Shown: positions 34,231-43,583, counted from the first letter of the stretch. The stretch is DNA of 64,000 bases from Acidimicrobiaceae bacterium (GCA_003155135.1 PMFN01000013.1:1-64000); one strand, 5' to 3'. Translations and numbers: made by a program. The notes: generated from the sequence alone by a model not told the origin.

Positions 34231-35343
34231 TTACTGGGCGCCTCGCAGGGCGGACAGTGCTGGTAGGTCGCCCGTCTTCAACAACTCGAGCAGGGGGTCC
34301 GTTGCGCTGACCACATCGATGCCGGGTCGAAGACGGTCGTCAGCCTCGAACAGGGACACGAGTGAGTCCCCACCGATGATGGTGCGCTGGCCCCCGCTCT
34401 CGAGAAGGGCGCCAGCCACCGCGCGCGTACCCGCCGCAAATCGGGGATCTCCGACGCGGCCGAGCACCCCGCACCAGAGCACGGTCCGCGCCTGCTGCAG
34501 GGCTTCTGAGAAGCGCAACGCGCTCAGCGGGCCGATATCGACGACGTCACCCTCTGTGTGTGCCTCAGGCTCCACCACCTCGACTGAGCCCCCAGGACGA
34601 GTCACCACGAGATCCGTGGGCAGCTGGATCTCGTGGCGGACCCGCTTGCCGAGTCCCGCCACTGCCCGGCACTCGGCAAGAAACTCTCCGGCGACACCGC
34701 CACGCCATTTGCCTACTGCTTGGAGCAGCGGCAATGACATGGCCCCGCCCACCACGACAATGTCGGCTCGAAGGACCAGCCCCTGAAGGTTGTGGAGTCG
34801 CAGAAGCGAATTGTCGCCACCGAGCACAGCAACGAAGGGTCGCTCCGGCTCTCCGAGCAGCGCCGTTGCCATCTCGAGATCGTGCTGCAAGCCCCGCCCC
34901 GCCGCCGACGGAAGTCGGCTGGGCGGCACCATGAGGGATGGAAGGGGGAGGTAGGACCACTGGAACGAGTCGTTCACGAAGACGTCGTGCGACGCGACCA
35001 GGTACTCGATGGCGCCGGGGTCTTCGATCGAGGCCGACGCGTCGGCCATGACCACTCCGGGGGCGATGCTCTCGACCGTCCGGCTGACGCCGGCCAGCCG
35101 ATCGGGGTCGGGATCCGAACCAGGGACTGCGACGTCCCCGCACACCGTCACCCGCGCAGCCCGCTGGAGCAACCACCCCAAGGTCGCTTCGAGCCGCCTT
35201 GCTCGAAGCGCAGCCATTGGCGAGTGCAGGTGGTAGCCGATCGGCAAGTCGAGGGTCGCCCGGACGAGCACCGCCTTGCCCGTCAGGTCAGGCAGATCCT
35301 CGAGACTCCGCAATTGCAACCGTCGTCCCAGGGGGGGATCCAT
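34231..35343 (-). CDS. Degenerate phosphoglycerate kinase homologue (probable pseudoenzyme)
   Basis: A 370-aa protein with the overall PGK plan: VLVRATLDLPIG (for RVDFNVP), FVNDSFQWSYLP (for FVNDAFGxAHR), FVAVLGG, ADIVVVGGAMSLPLL, VLWCGVLGRV (for WNGPMGVFE) and the C-terminal IIGGDSLVSLFEADDRLRPGIDVVSATDPLLELLKTGDLPAL (for GGGDSxxAxE...STGGGAxLELLEGxxLPG). The catalytic and substrate residues are not conserved: Asp/Asn of the first motif, the Arg of AHR and the Lys of GGAKVSDK are gone. It is shorter than ordinary PGK (about 390-400). It is probably not a working kinase. It is divergent from the ADP-forming acyl-CoA synthetase. Confidence 0.75.
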   Translation of the reverse strand: MDPPLGRRLQLRSLEDLPDLTGKAVLVRATLDLPIGYHLHSPMAALRARRLEATLGWLLQRAARVTVCGDVAVPGSDPDPDRLAGVSRTVESIAPGVVMADASASIEDPGAIEYLVASHDVFVNDSFQWSYLPLPSLMVPPSRLPSAAGRGLQHDLEMATALLGEPERPFVAVLGGDNSLLRLHNLQGLVLRADIVVVGGAMSLPLLQAVGKWRGGVAGEFLAECRAVAGLGKRVRHEIQLPTDLVVTRPGGSVEVVEPEAHTEGDVVDIGPLSALRFSEALQQARTVLWCGVLGRVGDPRFAAGTRAVAGALLESGGQRTIIGGDSLVSLFEADDRLRPGIDVVSATDPLLELLKTGDLPALSALRGAQ

Positions 35344-35617
35344 GCAGCGAATCGTACGGTAGGGGCACTTGCGGCAGGCACTGGACCGCTGGGCGGGGAT
35401 CCACCGCAGAGGGCGCGCCCACCCCTCGGCGAGACGGAGTCATGGATGTCTCGGTGACCTTCGACCCTGTTCGCCCCTTGCTGGCCGACCCATGCTGAGA
35501 AGGTAGCGCCAAGGACGGGGAGGACCCGAAGGTGAGGGGCATCCGGATCCAGCTGATCTTGGCGGGCCGAGGGGAGAGCTTCTCTCTCGAAGCTCTCGAC
35601 TCCCTCAGGAGACGCAA

Positions 35618-38356
35618 ATGTCCTTGGTAGGCCCTACTCCCTCCCGAGCGCAATTCTCCGGGTACCCGACGTCGTGGGAATTCGACGGCTTGCTGACGAG
35701 CGGCGAACCGGTACACCTCCGCCCGATGCTCCAATCAGACATCTCAGGGCTCGCTGCGCTTGCGTGGGCTGCCGAAGACCTCTCGCGCTCTTTCGATGCT
35801 GGCTCTCTGACCAACGATGCACCGCATGGCACCGAGGTGATCGAAGGCTCCCAGGTGGCGTTTGTCCTACTCGCAGGGACCGATCCGGTCGCATTCGGGG
35901 GGTATCACCGCAGCGGGCCAGGCGGGCAGAGTGCCGAGTTCGTCCTGGTCGTGGCTGACAGCTTCCGCCATCGGGGGGCGGCAACGCTGCTCCTCGAAGC
36001 CCTCTCGGCCCACGCGCGCACAAAGGGGGTCTGGCAGTTCGTCGCAGAGACGAGGGACGAGAGCCCAGCCATGCTCGAGGTTCTCGAGGACACCGGCCTG
36101 CGTTGTGTGAGCAGCGCCGAGAGTGGGGTGGTTCGAGTCGAGATCGACCTCCGCCCGACGCCGGATTACCGCGCCCGCTGCGACGAGCGGGAGGCAACCG
36201 CCGAGGCCGCGAGCATCGCTGCGATCCTTCGCCCACGATCGGTCGCAGTCGTCGGAGCCGGGCGGCACCCGGGAAGTGTGGGTCATGAGGTCGTCCGGTC
36301 CCTCCTCGCCGGGGATTACTCAGGATGCGTCTACCCGATCAACCCGTCGGCCCGGTCGATCTGCGGCGTGCCAGCGTTCCCCTCGCTCTTGTCGCTACCC
36401 GAGCGGATCGACCTGGCGATCATCGCGGTACCACCCACGGACGTGCCCGACGTCCTCGAGGAGGCCGGCGCGCTGGGCGTACGCGCCACGATCGTCATCA
36501 CCGCCGGCTTCGGCGAGACCGGCCGCTCGGGCGTCCAGGTCGAGGCCGAGCTGCTCGCGACTGCTCGACGGCACGGGATGCGGATCGTCGGCCCGAATTG
36601 CCTGGGCGTGGTGAATACTGACCCCGAGATCCGCATGAACGCGACCTTCGCAGGGCTCGAGCCGCTGCCCGGCAGCCTCGCACTCGTCTCGCAGTCCGGT
36701 GCGGTCGGGATCGTGCTGGTCGAGCAAGCCCGGACGTCGGGCATCGGACTGTCAAGCTTCGTCTCTGTCGGGAACAGCCTCGACGTCAGCGCCAACGATC
36801 TGCTCTGCTACTTCGAGCGCGACGAGCGCACCGCGGTGGTCGCGCTCTATCTCGAGTCCCTCGGAAACCCCCGCAAGTTCGCAAGGATCGCCCGCAGGGT
36901 CGGTGCAAGCAAGCCCATCGTGGCGCTGAAGGCCGGGGTCACGCCGGCTGGAGCGCGGGGGGCGCGCTCGCACACCGCTGCGGCGGCCACGCCCCAGGTC
37001 GTCGTGTCGGCGCTCCTTCAGGGCGCCGGCGTGATCAAGGTGGAGCGCCTCGAGGAACTCTTTGATGTCTCGTCGCTCCTCGTCGCCACGCCACTGCCCG
37101 CGGGGAATCGGGTCGCGTTGGTCGGCAACTCGGGGGGCCCGCTCATCCTCGCAGCGGATGCGTGCGAGGGGGGTGGCCTCGCCGTCCCAGAGCTCGATCA
37201 GGCCACTCGGGCCGCGCTGCGAGAGGTCGTGACCCCCACGGCCGCGGTCGGGAACCCCGTCGACCTGACCGCAGACGGCACGGCCTCTGTTCTCGGGGAC
37301 GCGCTCGAACTCGTCCTTGGCGATGACGCAGTCGATGTCGTCATTGTTGTCACGACTGAACTCATCGCGCTCCCAGCGCAAGCCGCCCGAGAGGTCGTCG
37401 GTCGAGTGGCGCAATCCTCGAAGAAGCCGATCGTGGCCTGCATCCTCGGATCGGCGCCAGCGCTGGCGGCGGCACCCGACACCTCCCAAGGAGTCGCCGT
37501 GGCGCAGCTTCCCTCCCCCGAGCGGGCGGCTGCAGCAGTGGCCCATGTCTGCTCGTACGCCGAGTGGCGTCGACGGCCCCGTCCAGCCGCCAGGGCCTCC
37601 TGGGAGTCGTTCGACGAGGTCGCCGTCCACGAGATCGTGGCATCGACATTGGCCCGAAGTGCGCAAGGCGGCTGGCTGGACCTGGACCAAGCTGCGCGCC
37701 TGGTCGAGAAGTGCGGCGTGCCCGCCGTACCGACCCGAGCGGCGGCCTCGGCAGACGAAGCGGTGGCCATCGCCGAGTCGATGGGCTATCCCGTCGCGCT
37801 GAAAGTGCGTTCGGGCGAACTGGTCCACAAGTCCGAGGCCGGCGGAGTGGCATTGGGGCTGGAGGGTTCAGATTCGGTGCGCGATGCGTACGAGGCGATG
37901 GCGCGTCGCCTGGGGCCGCAAATGGATGGCGTGGTACTCCAACCGATGGTGGCACCCGGACTGGAGGCGATCGTCGGACTCGCATCCGATCCGGTCTTCG
38001 GACCGGTCGTCATGGTTGGTCTCGGTGGCGTCATGACCGAATTGCTTGGTGACCGTGCCTTTGCAGTCCCGCCCCTTGACGCCGGTGCCGCTGACGCCCT
38101 CGTCGCGTCGCTGCGTGCCGCCCCGCTGCTCGGCGGCTATCGCGGCGCTCCTCTGGTCGACCGCGCTGCGCTCGTGGGTGCCCTCGAGATGATTGCGCAC
38201 GTCGCCGAGGAGGTGCCCGAGCTGGTGGAACTGGACCTCAATCCACTCTTGGTGAACTCCGCCGGTGTCCTCGCCGTCGACTGCAAGGCTCGCCTCGCCC
38301 CTCAAGGCGGCGGACCCGGACCGCTGTTCCGAGCGCTCCCACCAGACCGTCGCTGA
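35618..38356 (+). CDS. GNAT-fused ADP-forming acetyl/acyl-CoA synthetase
   Basis: A 912-aa protein. An N-terminal GNAT acetyltransferase (about 25-180, with FVLVVADSFRHRGAATLLLEALSAHA) is followed by a CoA-binding Rossmann domain (RPRSVAVVGAGRHPGSVGHEV), succinyl-CoA ligase-like domains and an ATP-grasp domain (YPVALKVRSGELVHKSEAGGVALGL). The phospho-carrier His of ADP-forming synthetases is present at about residue 452 (SHTAA), unlike Pat-type protein acetyltransferases, where I recall it is replaced. Both acyl-CoA + ADP to acid + ATP conversion and protein acetylation are possible. AGGAG precedes the ATG. Adjacent to the PFOR genes. Confidence 0.92.
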   Translation: MSLVGPTPSRAQFSGYPTSWEFDGLLTSGEPVHLRPMLQSDISGLAALAWAAEDLSRSFDAGSLTNDAPHGTEVIEGSQVAFVLLAGTDPVAFGGYHRSGPGGQSAEFVLVVADSFRHRGAATLLLEALSAHARTKGVWQFVAETRDESPAMLEVLEDTGLRCVSSAESGVVRVEIDLRPTPDYRARCDEREATAEAASIAAILRPRSVAVVGAGRHPGSVGHEVVRSLLAGDYSGCVYPINPSARSICGVPAFPSLLSLPERIDLAIIAVPPTDVPDVLEEAGALGVRATIVITAGFGETGRSGVQVEAELLATARRHGMRIVGPNCLGVVNTDPEIRMNATFAGLEPLPGSLALVSQSGAVGIVLVEQARTSGIGLSSFVSVGNSLDVSANDLLCYFERDERTAVVALYLESLGNPRKFARIARRVGASKPIVALKAGVTPAGARGARSHTAAAATPQVVVSALLQGAGVIKVERLEELFDVSSLLVATPLPAGNRVALVGNSGGPLILAADACEGGGLAVPELDQATRAALREVVTPTAAVGNPVDLTADGTASVLGDALELVLGDDAVDVVIVVTTELIALPAQAAREVVGRVAQSSKKPIVACILGSAPALAAAPDTSQGVAVAQLPSPERAAAAVAHVCSYAEWRRRPRPAARASWESFDEVAVHEIVASTLARSAQGGWLDLDQAARLVEKCGVPAVPTRAAASADEAVAIAESMGYPVALKVRSGELVHKSEAGGVALGLEGSDSVRDAYEAMARRLGPQMDGVVLQPMVAPGLEAIVGLASDPVFGPVVMVGLGGVMTELLGDRAFAVPPLDAGAADALVASLRAAPLLGGYRGAPLVDRAALVGALEMIAHVAEEVPELVELDLNPLLVNSAGVLAVDCKARLAPQGGGPGPLFRALPPDRR

Positions 38357-38423
38357 AGAACCTCGCACCCGGGGGCCAAGTCCGGTTTCTGCACGTTCAT
38401 CGCGCCACGCCGTCCGTCGGAGC

Positions 38424-38438
38424 GGGTCTCGCAGACCC
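38424..38438. terminator. Small hairpin between convergent genes
   Basis: GGGTCT (38424-38429) and AGACCC (38433-38438) form a 6-bp stem with a 3-nt loop between the acyl-CoA synthetase gene and the stop of the GltD-ferredoxin gene. Weak but well placed. Confidence 0.35.
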
Positions 38439-38442
38439 CTGG

Positions 38443-40071
38443 TCAGATCCGCTCTGGAACCATGTCGATTGCCCCACAGGGACACTCTTGGACGCAGATG
38501 CCACACCCCTTGCAGAAGTCGTAGTCGATCTCGTAGCGCTGGGAGGGGCCGAGCTTGATGACCGCATTGTCGGGGCAAACGCCGAAGCAGTTGTCACACT
38601 CGAAGCAATTGCCGCACGACAGACAGCGCCGAGCCTCGAAGAGAGCATTGTCTTCAGTAAGGCCGCCCACCACTTCGTCGAAGGTGCTCTGTCGTCGCAC
38701 CCGTTCCAGCTCGGGCCGCCGGGTTCGTGGCGCGTCCGAGTAGTACCACGTGTTGAGGCGGTCGAATGTGGCGAGCTCGTGTCGCTCACCGTCCGCCTCA
38801 GCCGCATGGCCGGACACGAATGCGTCGATGCTGCGTGCCGCCCGCCGCCCATGTCCGATAGCCACCGTCGCAGTGCGCGCCGAGGGGACGGCATCGCCGC
38901 CGGCGAAGATGCCGTTCTCACCGGTCATCATCGTGGGAAGGACTCCGACGACACCGTCATCGACGGCGATACCTCGTGACCGTTCGAGCAGCGAGAGATC
39001 GGTGTCCTGGCCGACGGCAAGAATCAGCGAGTCCGCACCCATCTCTTCGAACTCACCGGTGGGCTCGGGAAAGCCGTCATCGTTCAGTCGCATCTTCTCG
39101 AGCACGAGGCGGTCATTGTCGAATCGATTGACCGTCGTCAGCCAGCGCATCGTGACACCCTCGCCCAGCGCCTCTTCGAGCTCATCGCCGTGGGCGGGCA
39201 TGCGTTCGCGGTTGCGGCGATAGACGATCACCGCATCGGTGGCACCGAGGCGGCGTGCCGTCCGGGCGGCGTCGATGGCAGTGTCCCCCCCGCCGTAGAC
39301 GACCACGCGGCGCCCCAGCATCGGGGGGTCGTCGTCAGCGACCCGGTGCAGGACCGAGATCGCGTCGAGCACCCTCGAGGAGTCGCCGGCGGGAATGTCG
39401 ACCCGGCGGCCGAGCTGGGCGCCGACGGCGAGGAACACGGCATCGGCGCCGCTCTCGCTGCGCTCGCCTTCGATGTCGTGGACCGTGTGACCGAGTTCGA
39501 CGTCCACCCCGAGCGCGATGATGCGGGCTATCTCGGCATCCAGTACCGATCGGGGAAGCCGATAGGCGGGGATGCCGTAGCGCATCATGCCGCCCAATTG
39601 CGGCGAGGAGTCCACGAGGCGGACATGGTGGCCGAGGCGGCGGAGATGGTAAGTGGCGCTCAAGCCGGCCGGTCCGGCCCCGATGACGAGGACCCGTTTC
39701 CCGCTGTCGTCCCGAACCGGTGGCAAGGCCCAGCCCCGGTCGATCGCCAGGTCGCCGAGGAATCGCTCGACCGAGTTGATCCCGACCGCCTCGTCGAGTT
39801 CGGCCCGGTTGCACGCCGTCTCGCAGGGGTGGTAGCAGATACGGCCCATCACGGCCGGGAACGGGTTGTCCTCGGTGAGCTGGCGCCAGGCGGCTTCGTA
39901 GTCGCCGGGCTCGGCCTGGTAGAGCCAGCCCTGGATGTCCTCGCCCGCCGGGCAGGCGTCGTTGCACGGCGGCAGCCGGTCGACGTAGACGGGTCGTTCG
40001 ATACGCCACGATCCGGTCCGGTTGGCGCGGCTCGAGCCCACGTCGAGGGTGATGGCGAAGGGGAGTTCCAT
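38443..40071 (-). CDS. GltD-like NAD(P)H:acceptor oxidoreductase fused to ferredoxin domain, PFOR-associated
   Basis: A 542-aa protein. An N-terminal FeS region (CNDACPAGEDIQGW, CYHPCETACNR) is followed by the FAD site VIGAGPAGLSA, the NAD(P) site VVYGGGDTAIDAARTARRLG and the second FAD motif GIFAGGDAV. The C-terminus holds two [4Fe-4S] motifs: CLSCGNCFECDNCFGVCP and CKGCGICVQECPCG. The layout is glutamate-synthase small subunit plus a PorD-type ferredoxin tail. It overlaps porB by one base, so it is the delta/electron-transfer partner of the PFOR and may link ferredoxin to NAD(P)H. No GltB is nearby. Confidence 0.9.
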   Translation of the reverse strand: MELPFAITLDVGSSRANRTGSWRIERPVYVDRLPPCNDACPAGEDIQGWLYQAEPGDYEAAWRQLTEDNPFPAVMGRICYHPCETACNRAELDEAVGINSVERFLGDLAIDRGWALPPVRDDSGKRVLVIGAGPAGLSATYHLRRLGHHVRLVDSSPQLGGMMRYGIPAYRLPRSVLDAEIARIIALGVDVELGHTVHDIEGERSESGADAVFLAVGAQLGRRVDIPAGDSSRVLDAISVLHRVADDDPPMLGRRVVVYGGGDTAIDAARTARRLGATDAVIVYRRNRERMPAHGDELEEALGEGVTMRWLTTVNRFDNDRLVLEKMRLNDDGFPEPTGEFEEMGADSLILAVGQDTDLSLLERSRGIAVDDGVVGVLPTMMTGENGIFAGGDAVPSARTATVAIGHGRRAARSIDAFVSGHAAEADGERHELATFDRLNTWYYSDAPRTRRPELERVRRQSTFDEVVGGLTEDNALFEARRCLSCGNCFECDNCFGVCPDNAVIKLGPSQRYEIDYDFCKGCGICVQECPCGAIDMVPERI

Positions 40072-41099
40072 TATTCGTCGATCCCTTCAGGAGTGGCCTG
40101 CTTGGCCTCGTCGTCGAGAAGGCCGTAGGTCTCGATGTTCTTGTCGGCGATCGCCTGGAGGCGGGCGATCACCTCGGTGTGGGGATGCTCGCCGAAGAGG
40201 TGGGCATAGCGGCGCTGGATCGAGAGATACGCTTCGACGGGGGTTCGGCGCCGGATCGGTGACGCCGAGGTGACCACGCCGTTCTCGGCCTCGAACACTG
40301 GGAAGAGCCCCGTCTCCTTTGCCAGACGTGCCACGCGGATCGTGGCGCTCGGGTCCGAGCCCCACCCGAGGGGGCACGGGACAAGGATGTGGATGTAGCG
40401 AGCGCCGCGGAGCTCCATCGCCCGCTCGACCTTCTGCTCGAGGTCGTGGAGATCCGCGACCGTGGCGGTCGCCACGTAGGCGATGTCGTGGGCCATGGCG
40501 ATCCGGGGAAGATCCTTGCCCTGCCCGAACACATTCCCCGGCTCCGGCCCGACCGCCTCGGTCGTGGCTGTGCGCGCCGCAGGAGGTGTGGCACCGGAAC
40601 GTTGCACCCCCGTGTTCATGTACGCCTCGTTGTCGTAGCAGATGAACAGCACGTCGTCATTGCGCTCGAACATCCCTGAGAGGCATCCGAGCCCGATGTC
40701 GACGGTCCCACCGTCTCCCGCTTGTGCGACGACGCGCACGTCGCGCCGGCCCTTCACCTTCATCGCAGCCGCCACCCCAGTGGCAACGGCCGGCGCGTTG
40801 CCGAAGAGGGAGTGCAGCCACGGGATGCGCCATGAGGTCTCGGGGTACGGCGTCGAGAACACCTCGAGACAGCCGGTCGCGTTCACCGCGACGAGCTGGC
40901 CGTGTGTGGCGCGCATGGCGGCGTCGAGCGCGTAGCGGGCACCGAGGGCCTCGCCGCAGCCCTGGCAGGCGCGATGTCCCGAATCGAGTGAGTTGCTGCG
41001 ATTCGGGTCGGCCTGGACCGAGCGTTGATCGTCATCAAGGAGACGGTTGCCCGCCGCGAAGCTCCCGACTTGGTAGAAGCGCACCGGATGTGTCGTCAT
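40071..41099 (-). CDS. porB: Pyruvate (2-oxoacid):ferredoxin oxidoreductase, beta subunit
   Basis: A 342-aa TPP-binding subunit. ACQGCGEALGARYALDAA near the N-terminus has the FeS/TPP Cys pair. VVAQAGDGGTVDIGLGCLSGMFERNDDVLFICYDNEAYMNTGVQRSG is the TPP-Mg motif (GDG...N). ILVPCPLGWG follows. The FeS-ligand Cys pattern fits archaeal-type PorB. It catalyses pyruvate + CoA to acetyl-CoA + CO2 with ferredoxin reduction, or the reverse. GAGGAG precedes the ATG. It is third in the order porG-porA-porB-GltD/ferredoxin. Confidence 0.93.
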   Translation of the reverse strand: MTTHPVRFYQVGSFAAGNRLLDDDQRSVQADPNRSNSLDSGHRACQGCGEALGARYALDAAMRATHGQLVAVNATGCLEVFSTPYPETSWRIPWLHSLFGNAPAVATGVAAAMKVKGRRDVRVVAQAGDGGTVDIGLGCLSGMFERNDDVLFICYDNEAYMNTGVQRSGATPPAARTATTEAVGPEPGNVFGQGKDLPRIAMAHDIAYVATATVADLHDLEQKVERAMELRGARYIHILVPCPLGWGSDPSATIRVARLAKETGLFPVFEAENGVVTSASPIRRRTPVEAYLSIQRRYAHLFGEHPHTEVIARLQAIADKNIETYGLLDDEAKQATPEGIDE

Positions 41100-41108
41100 A
41101 AGGGCTCC

Positions 41109-42362
41109 TCAGCCAATCCGCGACGCGACGGTCCCGAGGTCGCGAAGGATGTTCTCCGCCGATGGACCGGACCGACGAGTCCTCGTCATCCGACCTCGCT
41201 CTCGCTCGACGATGGCGTGGTCGAGATCGAGAAAGGTGAGGGGCGGGAGCTGATCCTGACCGGCTGCGACCAGCATCACCTCGAGTGAGCGGCGGGTGAT
41301 GGGCCGGCCGCCGAGCCCGGCGATGACGGTCCGCAGTGAGCCTGGCCCCCCGTGGGTCGCCATCGCGACGTCGGTCGAAAGCACACCGCCGAAGCCGATG
41401 CTGAAGGCCTTCTCGACGACCACGACGCGCCGGGCACCCGAGAGAGCGGCCCGCACCGCATCACCGGGAAATGGTCGGAAGGCGGTGATACCGACGACCC
41501 CGATGCGCTCGCCGGCTTCCCGACGGGCGTCGACGGCGTCCTTGATCGTTCCGAGTACCGATCCCAGTGCCACGACGATGGTCTCGGCGTCGGCGGTTCG
41601 GTAGGCGTGGAGCAGCCCACCGCTTGGCCGGCCGACTGCCTCGGCAAAGGCTTCAGCGAGGCTGGGGATCCGCTCGAGAGCGTCGAGTTGGCGGAGGTGC
41701 GCGAGGTAGCGGACCTCCTCGAAGGCCTCCGGTCCGACCATGGCCCCGATCGAGACCGGATCGGCGGGGTCGAGCACCTGGCGCGGCTCATACGGCGGGA
41801 GAAAGGCGTCCACGACGGACTGCTCGGGTACGTCGATGCCCTCGACCGCGTGGGTCAGGATGAAGCCGTCCATGCACACCATTACCGGGACGCTGAGCTC
41901 TTCGGCCAAGCGGAATGCCTGGATGTGGAGGTCCGACGCTTCCTGGTTGGTCTCGGCGAACAGCTGGATCCAGCCAGAATCCCGGACCGCCATGGCATCG
42001 CTGTGATCGTTCCAGATGTTGATCGGTGCGCCGATCGCCCGGTTGGCCAGCGTCATGACGATGGGAAGGCCGAGACCCGCTGCGTTGTAGACGGCCTCGA
42101 GCATGAAGAGCAGGCCTTGGCTTGCCGTCGCCGTGTAGGCGCGCGCACCGGCCGCCGACGCGCCGATCGAGACGGACATCGCGGCGAACTCGGACTCGAC
42201 GTTGATGAATTCGCACGGCGTAAGCGACCCGGATTTCACCATTGCACCGAGTGCCTCGATGATGTGGGTTTGTGGTGAGATCGGATAGGCGCAGACCACC
42301 TCGGGCCGGCACAGGGCGACCGTTTCGGCGACGGCCCGTGAGCCTTCAATCTGTCGCAGCAT
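41109..42362 (-). CDS. porA: Pyruvate (2-oxoacid):ferredoxin oxidoreductase, alpha subunit
   Basis: A 417-aa subunit. CAYPISPQTHIIEALG, FINVESEFAAMSVSIGASAAGARAYTATASQGL and PIVMTLANRAIGAPINIWNDHSD are the classic PorA substrate/TPP-interface blocks. The SDAMAVRDSGWIQLF segment supports pyruvate-type specificity, though other 2-oxoacids cannot be excluded. The gene overlaps porG by 17 bp and lies 9 bp upstream of porB. Separate alpha, beta and gamma subunits are the archaeal/anaerobe arrangement, not the single-chain PFOR. Confidence 0.93.
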   Translation of the reverse strand: MLRQIEGSRAVAETVALCRPEVVCAYPISPQTHIIEALGAMVKSGSLTPCEFINVESEFAAMSVSIGASAAGARAYTATASQGLLFMLEAVYNAAGLGLPIVMTLANRAIGAPINIWNDHSDAMAVRDSGWIQLFAETNQEASDLHIQAFRLAEELSVPVMVCMDGFILTHAVEGIDVPEQSVVDAFLPPYEPRQVLDPADPVSIGAMVGPEAFEEVRYLAHLRQLDALERIPSLAEAFAEAVGRPSGGLLHAYRTADAETIVVALGSVLGTIKDAVDARREAGERIGVVGITAFRPFPGDAVRAALSGARRVVVVEKAFSIGFGGVLSTDVAMATHGGPGSLRTVIAGLGGRPITRRSLEVMLVAAGQDQLPPLTFLDLDHAIVERERGRMTRTRRSGPSAENILRDLGTVASRIG

Positions 42363-42936
42363 GAGTCAGCTCCTCTTTGGCCAGTGTGATAAATCGGTAG
42401 GCCGCCGTCGCAGCGGCCACGTTGCGCTCGCCGGTTGTGCCCTCAAACCGCTGCCGAATTGCCGAATCGATGGCGTCCAGTGAGACCTGGGCCGTCAGCG
42501 CGGCGAATCCGCCGAGCAGTGCGGCGTTCGGGAGCGGTTTGCCGAGTTGTTCGAGGGCGAACTCCGTTGCCGGACACGTAAGCAGGCGGTCGCGTTGGAA
42601 CGGGCGCCCGAATTCACCGAGGCCGAGGTCGTCGAGGCTCTGGGAGGTGTTGACCAGGACGAAGCCTTCGGTGGCGAGCCCGGCGAAGAGATCGACCTGG
42701 TGGAGCAGGGTGACGTCCTGGATGATGATGGCGTCGGGCTCCATCACCGGCTCGCGGGTTCGGATCGGACGGCTGTCGATGCGGCAGAACGACACGACTG
42801 GGGCGCCCATGCGCTCGGAGCCGAAGCTCGGGAACGCTTGGGCGTGGTGACCCTCGACGAATGCGGCGACCGAGAGGATCTCCGCGGCCGTCACGACTCC
42901 CTGACCGCCGCGTCCATGGATGCGAATCTGGAACAT
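42346..42936 (-). CDS. porG: Pyruvate (2-oxoacid):ferredoxin oxidoreductase, gamma subunit
   Basis: A 196-aa CoA-binding subunit: IRIHGRGGQGVVTAAEILSVAAFVEGHHAQAFPSFGSERMGAPVVSFCRID is the full family signature, followed by DAIIIQD and VNTSQ. GGAG precedes the ATG. First gene of the por operon; the promoter must lie in the gap shared with the divergent PEP synthase gene. Confidence 0.94.
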   Translation of the reverse strand: MFQIRIHGRGGQGVVTAAEILSVAAFVEGHHAQAFPSFGSERMGAPVVSFCRIDSRPIRTREPVMEPDAIIIQDVTLLHQVDLFAGLATEGFVLVNTSQSLDDLGLGEFGRPFQRDRLLTCPATEFALEQLGKPLPNAALLGGFAALTAQVSLDAIDSAIRQRFEGTTGERNVAAATAAYRFITLAKEELTHAATD

Positions 42937-43311
42937 AACGCTCCGGACCTCTTGAGTGGTCGAATGACCCCAGGCTCACATTGTCGGCGCGGCGCCGCCG
43001 TGGGAGTAGGGCCGAACGTCCTCGAGCACCGGCGCCGCAGCGCACTCGTCGGACGTGGGGCCAAATCCGATGGTGCGAGCACCCCGATTGCCCGCCTTCG
43101 GTCTCGTCGTCGATGGGTCAAGGACTCACCGCATCAACGCCCTCGGCCCTCGAAGCCGCCCAGCTTGTGGCTCCCTGAGGCCCCACCTGTCCGCGCCCGG
43201 CGGAGGTGCGGGTCATGGTCCTTGTGCCAGAGGGGACCTTCGGCCCTTTCTGCGGCGACCGCCAGGGCACACCATGCCGGAAGGGGATGAGATCCCGGGG
43301 AGGAGACGGAG
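42937..43311. other. Divergent intergenic region between por and ppsA units
   Basis: I see no credible gene in the roughly 375 bp from the porG start to the small ORF at 43312. It should contain the promoters of both units; no clear hexamers or operators could be picked by eye. Confidence 0.4.
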
Positions 43312-43563
43312 ATGGACCTGTCATCCTCGGTGCTCCTGGGTGCGGCCAGCCGGGCACGCACCACCATGCTGGGTCGGCCCGAGGCCCCACATGCTGCCGG
43401 GCAGTGGCGGCCCGTGGATCCGCCCGTGGTTCGACGGTCGACGCAGGGCATTCGTGACTCCGATCGCCCACGTCTCGCGCCGGGCACCGCGGTACTTCCG
43501 ATCCAAGAGGAAGCGCAGCGCCCGGACCGCGAGGTTCAGGGCAACTTCGTGACAAAGGAATAA
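43312..43563 (+). CDS. Small hypothetical ORF upstream of ppsA
   Basis: An 83-aa frame starting [19 protein letters not shown]. It is preceded by a strong GGGGAGGAG ribosome-binding site at 6-nt spacing and ends 20 bp before the PEP synthase ATG. It is Arg/Pro-rich, without domain, membrane segment or known homologue to me. The good start signal and tight coupling argue for translation, perhaps as a leader. Composition alone is not decisive. Confidence 0.4.
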   Translation: MDLSSSVLLGAASRARTTMLGRPEAPHAAGQWRPVDPPVVRRSTQGIRDSDRPRLAPGTAVLPIQEEAQRPDREVQGNFVTKE

Positions 43564-43583
43564 CGAGCCGAGGAGAAGGAAAA

